Positions 51,320 through 60,274 of a stretch of DNA of 64,000 bases are shown here, piece by piece (position 1 is the first letter of the stretch; each line of letters opens with the position of its first letter). Below the pieces are notes generated by a model. The model saw nothing but the letters and a program-made list of their open reading frames with translations. It searched no databases and was not told the origin of the DNA. The translations under genes were made by a program, and so were the position numbers. Source of the DNA: Prochlorococcus sp. AG-436-C13 (GTDB lineage: Bacteria > Cyanobacteriota > Cyanobacteriia > PCC-6307 > Cyanobiaceae); the NCBI GenBank assembly GCA_003212695.1, contig QCPC01000007.1, positions 1-64,000 of the forward strand, written 5' to 3'.

Positions 51320-51952
51320 TTAGCAATTGTATTTTTTTAACACGCCATTTAATAATTGATAATTGCAGATTTCCCAATTAGCGAATAAATCTGGCTCATG
51401 AGTGATAATAATTAAAAGTTGCTCTTTTGAAAGTGTTTTTATTAATTGAATGATTTCGTCTCTAACTGACCAATCGAGTCCTGCAGTGGGTTCATCTAAT
51501 AAAAGAATTTCAGGATTTCTTATTAGTTGTACTGCTATAGCTAATCTACGTTGCTGTCCTCCACTTAGCTTTTCTGGTGAGTCTTTGTTATTAATATTAT
51601 CAAGCCCTACCTTATTTAGAATGTTGGACTGTAGTTCTCCTGATATTCTTTGATGCCCTACTTTTAGCTCTTGAGAAACAGTAAGTCCTATGAAATGGCG
51701 TTCTGGAAACTGGAAGACCACTCCGCAGATTGATCGTCTTTTGCGTTCTTTGAGCAATTGACCATTCCATAAAATACTTCCTTTATTAGGTGCTGATAAT
51801 CCACTGATAATCTCTATAAGACTTGTTTTACCACTACCACTAGGACCGGATATAATAATTGGTTGTTGATTATTGCTTTTAAATGAAATATCTTCGAGCA
51901 CTAATTTCTCTGAAGTCGCAGGTTGATAGTATATTTCTTTTAATTGAAGCAT
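51320..51952 (-). CDS. ABC transporter ATP-binding protein, ECF-like
   Basis: A 210-residue ATPase with Walker A GPSGSGKT (36-43), LSGGQ (129-133), Walker B ILLLDEP (149-155) and switch His in IITHEPD. The segment FQFPERHF at 80-87 matches the Q-loop motif of ECF-type energy-coupling ATPases. No membrane partner is adjacent. It may be a stand-alone ATPase like the plastid ABCI/NAP14-type proteins, or a shared module for BioY; neither can be settled here. Confidence 0.78.
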   Translation of the reverse strand: MLQLKEIYYQPATSEKLVLEDISFKSNNQQPIIISGPSGSGKTSLIEIISGLSAPNKGSILWNGQLLKERKRRSICGVVFQFPERHFIGLTVSQELKVGHQRISGELQSNILNKVGLDNINNKDSPEKLSGGQQRRLAIAVQLIRNPEILLLDEPTAGLDWSVRDEIIQLIKTLSKEQLLIIITHEPDLFANWEICNYQLLNGVLKKYNC

Positions 51953-52064
51953 ATTTTTGATTGATTCTTATATCTTGATATTTTAGAGAAATTATTATTA
52001 TATTCCCATTTATAACTTATAGTCTAATATTACTTTATAAGGCTACAAATATCTTTAAATTGCT

Positions 52065-52511
52065 ATGGAAGTTCGTTTCAGAGAGGTTGACCCATTTAAT
52101 TGCTGGATATGGATTCTTTTTGAAAACATTCCCAGTCAAGGAGAAAAGAATTACATAGATGGACTTTTTGATAGTTGGTATGTAATAGGCCGGTTAGGAG
52201 GTTTCAATGCTGGTAACATGCAAGCTCATCAAGCGGGAGCTGATTTGAGCTGGTTGAGTTATAGCAATGAGGAGCAATCTGTAAATTTACCCGCTTTGAT
52301 GCATAATCTTGGCCAATTAGAATACCAAGGTGAATGGGCAAGGTGTTGGGTGGATATGGGAACTTCTGATGCAATATCACTTGATGTTTTGATAAATACC
52401 TTAAGTCAGGTGGATGGGGATATAGTCAAGCTCAAGGAATTAGTAATTGGAGGGGTTAATGAAGATTGGCCAGTTGAAGAGCATCCAGATGCAATATTTC
52501 CTTCCAATTAA
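52065..52511 (+). CDS. DUF3531 domain protein
   Basis: A 148-residue protein of the DUF3531 family of cyanobacteria and plastids, recognised by MEVRFREVDPFNCWIWILFE, GRLGGFNAGNMQAH and YQGEWARCWVDMGTSD. It looks soluble. The function is not established. It starts the plus-strand run with rsmE and DUF92, eight bases before rsmE (counting to the next ATG). Confidence 0.75.
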   Translation: MEVRFREVDPFNCWIWILFENIPSQGEKNYIDGLFDSWYVIGRLGGFNAGNMQAHQAGADLSWLSYSNEEQSVNLPALMHNLGQLEYQGEWARCWVDMGTSDAISLDVLINTLSQVDGDIVKLKELVIGGVNEDWPVEEHPDAIFPSN

Positions 52512-52518
52512 TTGATTT

Positions 52519-53277
52519 ATGGCTGAATTTAGAAGGCTTATAATCTCAGATTACCGAATAAAAGAATCCTATGATAAAGACAATGTGATAGAGCTACTGC
52601 CAGATGAGGTCCATTATATAGCTAGAGTTATGAGGTATAGGGTCGGTGATTACCTACATATAGTTGATGGTAAAGGTTGTATTTGGTTGTCGGAGATTAT
52701 TCCTAATTATTTAATTAAATTATCCACCGACTGCTATCATCCGTTGTCGTCTGCACAGCAACCTAAGCCATTAACAGGCCTTGCTGTTGTTGTTCCTAAG
52801 AAGGGCTTTGAAGAAATTATACGCATGTCATGTGAACTTGGGGTTGACATGCTGCAGCCTCTTTCTTCAGAACATAGCATTTCTAGTGAAATTAGTGATA
52901 ATCGATACAAGAGATATGAATCTATAATTAACGAATCAGTTGAACAGTCAGAGAGACTTTGGAAGCCTAAGCTTAAACGACTTTCCAGTTTCCAGGAATG
53001 GTTAACTACTTATTCCGTTAAATATAAGATTGGCATTGGAACTACAAGACTTGAGGAATCTGTGCCTATAGACAAATTTTTAATGGATTTATCTGAAGAT
53101 ATCGAATGTGTATGGTCTTTAATTGGCCCTGAAGGAGGTTGGTCCATATCAGAAATAAAATATGCAAATAAGAAAGGGTGTATAAATGTTCATTTGGGTA
53201 AGAATATTCTTAGGACCTCAACAGCTTCACTCGCGGCAACCCATTCAATGATGTCTTGGAGAAACAATTTAATTTAA
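52519..53277 (+). CDS. rsmE: 16S rRNA (uracil-1498-N3) methyltransferase
   Basis: RsmE methylates U1498 of 16S rRNA. The 252-residue SPOUT methyltransferase has the N-terminal HYIARVMRYRVGDYL (PUA-like), the knot motifs IGPEGGWSISEI and LGKNILRTSTA, and the central QSERLWKPKL. It lies seven bases after the DUF3531 gene. Confidence 0.93.
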   Translation: MAEFRRLIISDYRIKESYDKDNVIELLPDEVHYIARVMRYRVGDYLHIVDGKGCIWLSEIIPNYLIKLSTDCYHPLSSAQQPKPLTGLAVVVPKKGFEEIIRMSCELGVDMLQPLSSEHSISSEISDNRYKRYESIINESVEQSERLWKPKLKRLSSFQEWLTTYSVKYKIGIGTTRLEESVPIDKFLMDLSEDIECVWSLIGPEGGWSISEIKYANKKGCINVHLGKNILRTSTASLAATHSMMSWRNNLI

Positions 53278-53329
53278 TAAATTTAGTGCTAATTTTACTA
53301 ATGTAATATTAAATTTTTAGAAAAGCGAT

Positions 53330-54076
53330 ATGAATTTATCTCCATTTCTTCTTGAGTGGGGCTATGCCTTTGTTCTCAACTTTGTCCTAATTGCTCTAGC
53401 TTGTCGATATCCATTGCTAACAAAAAGTGGTTGGATAAATGCAGGAGTATTAGGAACAATCCTTTATGGATGTTTAGGTTGGAAAGGCTGGCTATCTGTT
53501 GTGATATATCTTTGTCTTGGTTCTTTGGTTACAAAGCTTGGTTTTTCATATAAGAAGTTAAAAGGAATATCTGAAGGCAGAGATGGTAGACGTGGGCCAG
53601 AGAATGTATGGGGTTCAGCGGCAACAGGTGCCATTATGGCGATACTCTATAAGTTACTGCATGGATTTGGTCAATATTTTATTTTTATCGGGTTTGCCGC
53701 AAGTTTCTCGGCTAAATTAGGAGATACTTTTGGAAGTGAAATTGGTAAGAGGTGGGGTAAAAGAACTTTTTTAATTACTAATTTTAAACCTATGCCTCCC
53801 GGCACAGATGGAGCTATAAGCCTTGAAGGAACTTTGGCCAGTATTCTTGGTAGCTTTCTTATGTCTTTATCAATGATAGCTCTTGGATTCTTACCTACAT
53901 TTGCCTCTTTTTTAATAGTTTTTGCCTGTGGTTTTTTTGCTACTTTATTAGAGAGTGTTTTTGGAGCACTTTATCAACATCGTATTAAATGGCTTACAAA
54001 TGAAGTTGTCAATTTTCTTCAAACCAGTGTAGGTTGTTTGTTAGCAATATTAATAGCTTTTATTGCTAAATACTAA
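53330..54076 (+). CDS. DUF92 family membrane protein, VTE6-like phytyl phosphate kinase candidate
   Basis: A 248-residue membrane protein with about six helices, of the DUF92 family. It has RRGPENVWGSAATGAI, GDTFGSEIGKRWG and FKPMPPGTDGAISLEGT. The plant member VTE6 and its cyanobacterial homologue convert phytyl phosphate to phytyl diphosphate for tocopherol and phylloquinone. That role here is inferred. It would fit with menD/menB and chlorophyll turnover. Confidence 0.82.
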   Translation: MNLSPFLLEWGYAFVLNFVLIALACRYPLLTKSGWINAGVLGTILYGCLGWKGWLSVVIYLCLGSLVTKLGFSYKKLKGISEGRDGRRGPENVWGSAATGAIMAILYKLLHGFGQYFIFIGFAASFSAKLGDTFGSEIGKRWGKRTFLITNFKPMPPGTDGAISLEGTLASILGSFLMSLSMIALGFLPTFASFLIVFACGFFATLLESVFGALYQHRIKWLTNEVVNFLQTSVGCLLAILIAFIAKY

Positions 54077-54098
54077 ATGCCTCTTTTTACCGTATTAC

Positions 54099-54746
54099 TT
54101 AAGAATCAATCCAACTATTTAATGATTTCCATTGAACAACTTTTTTATATATCCAGTGATGACCAATTGAATTTAAATGTATTCCATCGTTGCTTATCAA
54201 ATTATTCCATGATGGATTATTTTTCATTTCTTGGTATGTAGGTAGGAAAGGTATATCATTCTCAAGGCATGATTCTTCAATTAATCGTTCATAGGTCGAA
54301 CATGCTTTGTTTGAATACCAAAGACAATTTGCAAATGGCATGCTTTTTTCATTCACAGGAGTAAGGCCGATAACCATAACAGCAGTTTCCTTTTTTATAG
54401 TTTTCAAAAGGCCTTCAAGACCATATTTAAAAGCATCGGTTGACAACTGTGGACGGCCATCAATCCTCCCAACTCTTGCTGTATCATTAATGCCTACTGC
54501 AAGTAAAATACCGCTTGGTAGATTCCTTCTTAATTCACCGCGGCATTGCCATTCCCTACGCCACCTTTTTGCAACATTCTCTAACCCATCACCTCTTATC
54601 CCTAAGGGGTAAAGAATTGGCTTATCTTCCGAATTCATCCACTGCCTACGCAGTCTTCCACACCATCCTCCACCTTCATTATCTCCCCACCCATATACAG
54701 AACTATCACCAATCACAATTAATTGTTTGGGTTTTTTAATAGTCAT
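54099..54746 (-). CDS. SGNH/GDSL hydrolase
   Basis: A 215-residue SGNH hydrolase (esterase or lipase-like). Ser15 lies in VIGDSSVYGWG, block III Asn87 in AVGINDTAR, and the catalytic D187 and H190 in SNDGIHLNSIGH. There is no signal peptide. It starts eight bases after phnE on the same strand, so it is part of the phn run. The substrate is unknown; a phosphoester- or phosphonate-linked compound is possible but not shown. Confidence 0.85.
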   Translation of the reverse strand: MTIKKPKQLIVIGDSSVYGWGDNEGGGWCGRLRRQWMNSEDKPILYPLGIRGDGLENVAKRWRREWQCRGELRRNLPSGILLAVGINDTARVGRIDGRPQLSTDAFKYGLEGLLKTIKKETAVMVIGLTPVNEKSMPFANCLWYSNKACSTYERLIEESCLENDIPFLPTYQEMKNNPSWNNLISNDGIHLNSIGHHWIYKKVVQWKSLNSWIDS

Positions 54747-54754
54747 TAATAGTC

Positions 54755-56293
54755 CTATTGCTGAAAAGAGTTATTTAGTCTTTTTTGTAGCCCTTCGCTC
54801 AATCTTTCTCCAATTAATGTGATAGATATAAAGACAGCAGTAATTAATAAAACTTCTTCCCATGCAAATGAACTTAATGATTCTTGTAATTGCCATCCTA
54901 ATCCAACGCCTCCGACTACCCCTACTACAACAGTTTCTCGCAAAATGACATCAGTCCTGTAGATGGAGTAGGTCATATACTTTTTTACTTGGGGAGTGAA
55001 TTTACCGTAGAACCAAGAGACATGTTTAGTGCAACCTGTTGTATTAATAGCGTCAAATGCAATATCAGTCTCTTTATTTATATTTTCTAGCAGTATTCTT
55101 CCTAAAACACCCATATTCTGTATTCCTAATGCTAATGCTGCTACAGATATACTTGGTTTAGTACAAAGAAGCAATAGCAGTGAAGTTAGAGGGGGTGGAA
55201 ATAATCGACAAAAAACCCATAAAATAGATATTGCATTCTCAAGTAGCTTAGAAGGGTATATCATAAGCAGAATAGGTGGTAGCGCTGTTGCCACGAAAGA
55301 GGCTAGTAATGTTATTAATATAGTCTCTGAAATTAGTTTAATCCAAGGTAGCGTATTAACTGACGAGAGTATATTTTCATATTTTATTATTTCAGGGAGA
55401 TGAAGGGTTATTGGACTTAATATATTTACTCCTAAATTTATTAAACTAATGAATGATGTATATAGGCATATCAGAAGTAAGAAAAAACTCATAATACTAT
55501 ATAAGCCAATGTTATTTATATATAGTCTAGGCATTTGAAAGATTTGAACAAGTTTTTCAAGTATAAATATTGAAATGAATAAGATCCATAAAGAAGTCCA
55601 CATCTCAGAGAAATTTAATGACAATATACTTAGCTGTAATTCAGTACCAATACCTCCTAATCCAAATATACCAAGCAGTGTTGCTCCTCTTACGGCACAT
55701 TCAAGTCTATAAGATCCATATGTACCTATTATAGGAATAATTTTAGGAAGTAATGAAGTTATTATAATTTCTAGTTTACCTGCTCCAGTTTTCTGTATAG
55801 AGAGAATATTATTGATTTCTATTTCATCAATTTTATCTGCAATTATTCTTGCTATTAGTGATGAGTAAGGTATTACTAAGGCTATTATTGCAATCCAGGG
55901 TGCCAAACCAAATATTTGAAGAAGTAGTAACCCCCATATAAGTTCATGTGTACCTCTAAATAACATTAAAGAACGTCTTATTAACGATGCTAGTAACTTA
56001 GGAATTCCTATAATCTTGTATATAGTATAGGAGCTTAGGCAGCCTAGAAAGCTTCCTATAAGAATACTAATAGACCATGCTAAAGTAGCAATAGAGAAGG
56101 TAATTTTTAGGCCATCAAGACTATTCGTAATAACAAGCTTATCAATGGAAGGATGTACAGATGATGTAAAGAATTTGTATAATATATTAAGTCCTCCTAA
56201 ATGAATGCCATGTAAAACTTGTATTAAAATAGGAATAATTGCTAAAATAGGGATAATAGCAATCAAAGGAGTATTTAAGAATATCTTTTTCAC
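54755..56293 (-). CDS. phnE: phosphonate/phosphite ABC transporter permease, tandem-domain
   Basis: A 512-residue permease, about twice the normal PhnE length. It carries two transmembrane domains. The first has the ATPase-contact loop around DKIDEIEINNILSIQKTGAG and ALLGIFGLGGIG-type motifs (LLGIFGLGGIGTEL). The second contains ENINKETDIAFDAINTTG and VGVVGGVGLGWQL. Both halves of the heterodimer-like channel thus come from one polypeptide. It is six bases downstream of phnC. Confidence 0.88.
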   Translation of the reverse strand: MKKIFLNTPLIAIIPILAIIPILIQVLHGIHLGGLNILYKFFTSSVHPSIDKLVITNSLDGLKITFSIATLAWSISILIGSFLGCLSSYTIYKIIGIPKLLASLIRRSLMLFRGTHELIWGLLLLQIFGLAPWIAIIALVIPYSSLIARIIADKIDEIEINNILSIQKTGAGKLEIIITSLLPKIIPIIGTYGSYRLECAVRGATLLGIFGLGGIGTELQLSILSLNFSEMWTSLWILFISIFILEKLVQIFQMPRLYINNIGLYSIMSFFLLLICLYTSFISLINLGVNILSPITLHLPEIIKYENILSSVNTLPWIKLISETILITLLASFVATALPPILLMIYPSKLLENAISILWVFCRLFPPPLTSLLLLLCTKPSISVAALALGIQNMGVLGRILLENINKETDIAFDAINTTGCTKHVSWFYGKFTPQVKKYMTYSIYRTDVILRETVVVGVVGGVGLGWQLQESLSSFAWEEVLLITAVFISITLIGERLSEGLQKRLNNSFQQ

Positions 56294-56298
56294 TCTGA

Positions 56299-57036
56299 TT
56301 ATCTATAAAGACTTCTAATAATCTGACTATTTATTTTAATAGGATCTAAGTCAAAAAAAACATTTCCTTCTTTTATTCCAATAACACGTGTAAAAGAATT
56401 AGCTAATTGAGGTTGATGCAGGGAAATTATGCATGTAGAAGGAATTGTAAAAGAATTGCATTCTGACTCTTTTAGTAGTGTCTCCAGTATATTTTTACCT
56501 TGATCTGGATCTAATGACGATAAAGGTTCATCTGCTAGAAATAACATAGATTTTTGTCTTACTAACTTTGCAATTGCTACTCTTGTTCTTTGTCCTGATG
56601 ACAGCTCATTTATATTTGTATTAATTATTTCATTAGGTAATTGAGCAACATTTAAGCAGTTAATACATTCATTAACCTCAATAGGTCTTATTAAATTTGC
56701 AAATGACCAGAGTAAATTTTTTCTTCCTAGTATTCCAGTATTTATATTTTGAATCACCGAGAGTTCATCTATTAATCTTAGATCTTGCCATAGAGTAGCT
56801 ATTTGGCACCTTTGCTTGCGACTAATCTTTTTGATATCTATACCATTATAAAGGACTTTGCCTGTGGTTGGCCTTATTGTTCCATTAGCTACTTTAATTA
56901 GGCTTGATTTCCCTGAACCGCTTTTGCCTAGAATTGCGATCTTTTCACCAGTGTTAATAGTTAGGTTTATATTTTTCAGTCTATGTATTCCCTTGTTCTC
57001 AAGATTTATATTAGATAATTTAAGTAGCTCATTCAT
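56299..57036 (-). CDS. phnC: phosphonate/phosphite ABC transporter ATP-binding protein
   Basis: A 245-residue PhnC ATPase. Walker A is GKSGSGKS (37-44), the Q-loop is in ATLWQDLRLIDELSV, the signature is LSSGQRTRVAIAK, and Walker B is in MLFLADEPLSSLD. It is expected to energise phnE. Its start overlaps phnD by four bases (ATGA), so the two genes are translationally coupled. Confidence 0.9.
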   Translation of the reverse strand: MNELLKLSNINLENKGIHRLKNINLTINTGEKIAILGKSGSGKSSLIKVANGTIRPTTGKVLYNGIDIKKISRKQRCQIATLWQDLRLIDELSVIQNINTGILGRKNLLWSFANLIRPIEVNECINCLNVAQLPNEIINTNINELSSGQRTRVAIAKLVRQKSMLFLADEPLSSLDPDQGKNILETLLKESECNSFTIPSTCIISLHQPQLANSFTRVIGIKEGNVFFDLDPIKINSQIIRSLYR

Positions 57037-57932
57037 CTTATTTTGCCGAGTTTCCTTCCTATAGTTTCAATATCCTTATATTGATAGTTATAGGCCTTTA
57101 TAAACTTGTTTGCTCCAAATAGTTCTAATATTTGTTTTTGTCTAGGCTTACTTTTGTTTAGGCTTATAATCTTTTCTTGTAGTTTTTGCGTGAAATGCCT
57201 TCCAAATCTTTCGTCTAGATCGGGTTGAGCTAGCCAATGATAGTCAACGTAAGCAGGCGTTTTCCATATTACGACGACTTTAGCTGTGTCAATGTTGCCA
57301 GATTTTAGGTTGTCTTTCCAGACTTGTTCATTTAATACGCCCACTTCATATGATCCACTTGAGACTAATGCGATTGTCTTATCATGGCTACCGCTAAAAC
57401 CAGGTCGACCCCACTTGAAGTCACTTATTTCAACTTTTGCTTGCTCTAGGAAATATTGAGGCATCAGTCGTCCTGAAGTTGAGCTTTCTGATCCAAATGT
57501 GAATCGCTTACCTTTTAATACACTTAACCCTTCAATATTATTTATAGGTTTAATGCCAGTATTCTTATTTGTTATAAATACACTATGAAATTTAGTATCA
57601 ATATCTCTTTGTGCTAGAACTACAGAACCTGGCTTTTGAAGTCTAGCTTGTACTCCGGTTAATCCACCAAACCAAACCAGATCAAGGCTTCCTGCCCTAA
57701 ATGCACTTACTGCAGCTTGATAGTTTATAACAGGTTTATATTCAACTTCTGTCCCTAGTTCCTCACCTAATTCATCGGCGAGAATTGTATATAATCGATT
57801 TAGTTTCTGGGGATATTGGTCTGGTATTGCACTTATTACTAATTTCTCTTGGGATAATGAGCCTTGGCCACCAAGAGTGAATAATAGCAGAAATAAGGAG
57901 ATTAATTTCTTATTAATACTTTTATAAATCAT
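57033..57932 (-). CDS. phnD: phosphonate/phosphite-binding periplasmic protein
   Basis: A 299-residue PhnD-type binding protein with a signal peptide (about residues 1-28). The phosphonate-binding fold is recognisable from YKPVINYQAAVSAFRAGSLD, VWFGGLTGVQA and the ligand-loop SESSTSGRLMPQYFL (given in part: SSTSGRLMPQYFL). Prochlorococcus PhnD proteins have been shown to bind phosphite and methylphosphonate; the preference here cannot be read from sequence. The leader lies 24 bases after the aminotransferase. I saw no clear Pho-box repeats in that gap. Confidence 0.9.
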   Translation of the reverse strand: MIYKSINKKLISLFLLLFTLGGQGSLSQEKLVISAIPDQYPQKLNRLYTILADELGEELGTEVEYKPVINYQAAVSAFRAGSLDLVWFGGLTGVQARLQKPGSVVLAQRDIDTKFHSVFITNKNTGIKPINNIEGLSVLKGKRFTFGSESSTSGRLMPQYFLEQAKVEISDFKWGRPGFSGSHDKTIALVSSGSYEVGVLNEQVWKDNLKSGNIDTAKVVVIWKTPAYVDYHWLAQPDLDERFGRHFTQKLQEKIISLNKSKPRQKQILELFGANKFIKAYNYQYKDIETIGRKLGKIR

Positions 57933-57956
57933 TGATATTAGTATAATAATAACATA

Positions 57957-59144
57957 TTAAGATATCATTAGATTATTAACAACCTTTTCTAGACGATTAA
58001 GACCTTCATTTATAATTTCTTCTGAAGTTGAACAGGATATTCTGATACATCTATCATTACCAAATGCAATCCCCGGAATTATAGCTAATCCTTCCTCTTC
58101 TAAAGCTGTTTTGCAAAATTCTAATGAATTAGGAATCCTCTTATTTAAATGTGGAAAAGAGTAGAATGCTCCTTCTTGAGATTGAACAGTAAGTCCTTTT
58201 ATTCTTTTTATACCCTCTATTAGTATTCTTCTTCTATTATTATAACTATTAATCATATCTTCTATACCTCTTGGTGACTTTTGAATAGCCTCAAGTGCTC
58301 CTTTTTGTGCAAAAGTACACACGTTACTTGTACTTTGACTTTGTAAAGCAATTGCCTTGTTAATTATATTACTATTACCGTGTAAATAGCCAATTCGCCA
58401 GCCTGTCATTGCCCATGCTTTGGCAAATCCATTTACAGTGAAAATTCTCTCCTGTAAATCTGGCGCAAGACTTGAAAGGCTATAATGTTTTTCTTTATTT
58501 GATATTAGGAATTCATAGATTTCGTCACTCATGGCTAATAATCTTTTGTGTCTTCGCATAATTTCTACAATTGCTTCTAATTCACTTAGGCTCATTACTC
58601 TTCCAGTTGGATTGCAAGGTGAATTTATTATTAATAACTTTGTTTTATCTGTAATTTTCTCCTCTATTTGCGTAATGTCTAATCTAAAACCTGATTCAGG
58701 ATCTGTATTTATAAAAATAGGAATTGCTTTTGCAAATCTTGTCATCGCTGGATAACTTAGCCAATAAGGTGAAATTATTATTACTTCATCACCTGGATCA
58801 AGCACTACTTGAAACAGGTTAAAAATTGCCTGTTTACCTCCATTTGTTATTAGTACGTTTTCTGCTTTAGAAGCAATATTATTTACTTCCATCAATTTCG
58901 TTGCTATAGCTTCTCTTAGTTCGGTGTCTCCTCCAGCGGGACCATATCTTGTTTCTCCTTTGCGTAGTGCTGTAACTGCAGCCTCAATTATAAATCCAGG
59001 TGTTTCATAATCCGGTTCTCCTGCACTAAGACTGCAAATATCCTTACCCTGTTTTTTTAACGATTGAGCTAGTGCGCTTATTTCAAGAGTCAAAGATGGT
59101 TCTAGACCAAGAGCTCTTTCAGAAATGGATTGGTATTTGTTCAT
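57957..59144 (-). CDS. aspartate aminotransferase-like class I aminotransferase
   Basis: A 395-residue class I PLP aminotransferase of the AspC/PatA-like bacterial type. It has SLSAGEPDYETP, TNGGKQAIFNLFQ, NSPCNPTGRVMS, the PLP lysine in NGFAKAWAMTGWRIGYL, and RISCSTSEE near the end. The likely reaction is aspartate plus 2-oxoglutarate transamination. It is the first gene of the phnD-phnC-phnE-SGNH run, with 24 bases to phnD, so it may share a transcript. Confidence 0.88.
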   Translation of the reverse strand: MNKYQSISERALGLEPSLTLEISALAQSLKKQGKDICSLSAGEPDYETPGFIIEAAVTALRKGETRYGPAGGDTELREAIATKLMEVNNIASKAENVLITNGGKQAIFNLFQVVLDPGDEVIIISPYWLSYPAMTRFAKAIPIFINTDPESGFRLDITQIEEKITDKTKLLIINSPCNPTGRVMSLSELEAIVEIMRRHKRLLAMSDEIYEFLISNKEKHYSLSSLAPDLQERIFTVNGFAKAWAMTGWRIGYLHGNSNIINKAIALQSQSTSNVCTFAQKGALEAIQKSPRGIEDMINSYNNRRRILIEGIKRIKGLTVQSQEGAFYSFPHLNKRIPNSLEFCKTALEEEGLAIIPGIAFGNDRCIRISCSTSEEIINEGLNRLEKVVNNLMIS

Positions 59145-59226
59145 TCTTTAGTTTTTTTCTTTTTTGATTCTTTCTTCGACATCACAGCATGCCTTTGTAA
59201 TTTTTTTAATAACCTATATAAATTAT

Positions 59227-59631
59227 ATGAAATCTCTTATGAATTTTACCAACACAAGCTTTTTAGTAGCTTGTACTAATCCTCGCAAACTCTCGAAATT
59301 TTATTCATCAGTTATTGATTCCAGTGTTTCTAAAGGGTTTTCTGAAAATAGTTATGAAATAAGAGATGAATGTCTCTGTCAAATTTCTTTTTATAAGCCT
59401 TCTTCAAATATTGGTTCTAATCGCATAAAACCACCCTCTCTTGCTATCTGTTTTCAAAAAGAGCCATCTCTTAATCCTCAATCTGTTATAGATAGTTGGG
59501 TGGACGACGTTCTTTGCCATGGAGGCAAGTTAATTGAAGGACCTGTTTTGGATTCTTTTGGAGCAGAGGCATGGATGTCAGATGAAGAAGATAATAAGTT
59601 TTTGATTTTTGTTCCTTTTATGACTTGCTAA
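59227..59631 (+). CDS. VOC-superfamily (glyoxalase/bleomycin-resistance-like) protein
   Basis: A 134-residue single-domain VOC protein from the ATG at 59227 (the frame is open to 59164, with a hydrophobic stretch that looks non-coding). Features are NTSFLVACTNPRKLSKFYSS and the closing DEEDNKFLIFVPF strand. I do not see a complete glyoxalase metal set, and the substrate is unknown. It lies 32 bases upstream of the UDG gene on the same strand. Confidence 0.7.
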   Translation: MKSLMNFTNTSFLVACTNPRKLSKFYSSVIDSSVSKGFSENSYEIRDECLCQISFYKPSSNIGSNRIKPPSLAICFQKEPSLNPQSVIDSWVDDVLCHGGKLIEGPVLDSFGAEAWMSDEEDNKFLIFVPFMTC

Positions 59632-59663
59632 TAAATAAAATTGCCTTGTTGATTTTTATTTAT

Positions 59664-60230
59664 ATGTCTTTTCCCAAGTCATCTAAGGTATGTATGTCAA
59701 ATTTTTGTAAATTACAAATATCTAATAGTCCTGTAGTTGTAAGTAGGGGCAACACATCCTCAGATTTAATGCTTATTGGGGAAGCTCCTGGTGCGATGGA
59801 GGAAGAGTTATCACTACCTTTTGTAGGTCGTTCTGGGCAACTTCTAAATAGTCTTCTAAATATTGCTGGTTTGGATCACGAAAAGGATGCATATTTTTGC
59901 AATTTGGTAAAAACAAGACCTCCTAAGAATAGAGTTCCGACCATGCATGAAATTTCCTTACACTTGCCTTGGCTTTTTCAACAAATAAAACTTGTAAATC
60001 CTTTGATTATTATTTTGATAGGCTCTACAGCTTTACATGCAATACTTAAAACAAAATCTAAAATTAGCCAAGTAAGAGGTACTTGGCACAATTGGAATGG
60101 AATTAATGTAATGCCAATTTTTCATCCTTCTTATCTTCTAAGAAATCCTTCTAAAGAATCTGGAAGGCCCTTCGATTTGACTTGTTCTGACTTTTGTGAG
60201 ATCAGAAGAAAACTCAATAAGCTTCAGTAA
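59664..60230 (+). CDS. family-4-like uracil-DNA glycosylase
   Basis: A 188-residue UDG superfamily protein from the ATG at 59664 (the frame extends to 59625). Family-4 motifs are present: LMLIGEAPGAMEEELSLPFV, GRSGQLL, and the C-terminal FHPSYLLRNPS. Two cysteines that would hold the 4Fe-4S cluster are missing. The usual KCRPPGNR is KTRPPKNR (T84), and the later Cys is H100 in ISLHLPW; the N-terminal pair is C10-x4-C15 rather than CxxC. Glycosylase activity without the cluster is possible but unproven. Confidence 0.82.
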   Translation: MSFPKSSKVCMSNFCKLQISNSPVVVSRGNTSSDLMLIGEAPGAMEEELSLPFVGRSGQLLNSLLNIAGLDHEKDAYFCNLVKTRPPKNRVPTMHEISLHLPWLFQQIKLVNPLIIILIGSTALHAILKTKSKISQVRGTWHNWNGINVMPIFHPSYLLRNPSKESGRPFDLTCSDFCEIRRKLNKLQ

Positions 60231-60274
60231 CATCATAAAAGATCCTCTATGGTTATTCCGTTGACTTCATCTTT

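Noticed and set aside
55029-55403. 124-codon plus-strand frame inside phnE
   Set aside because: It is antisense to a well supported membrane protein, with no independent support.
57933-57956. Pho-box search upstream of phnD
   Set aside because: The 24-base gap holds no CTTAACCT-like tandem repeats, so phosphate control is not shown by sequence here.
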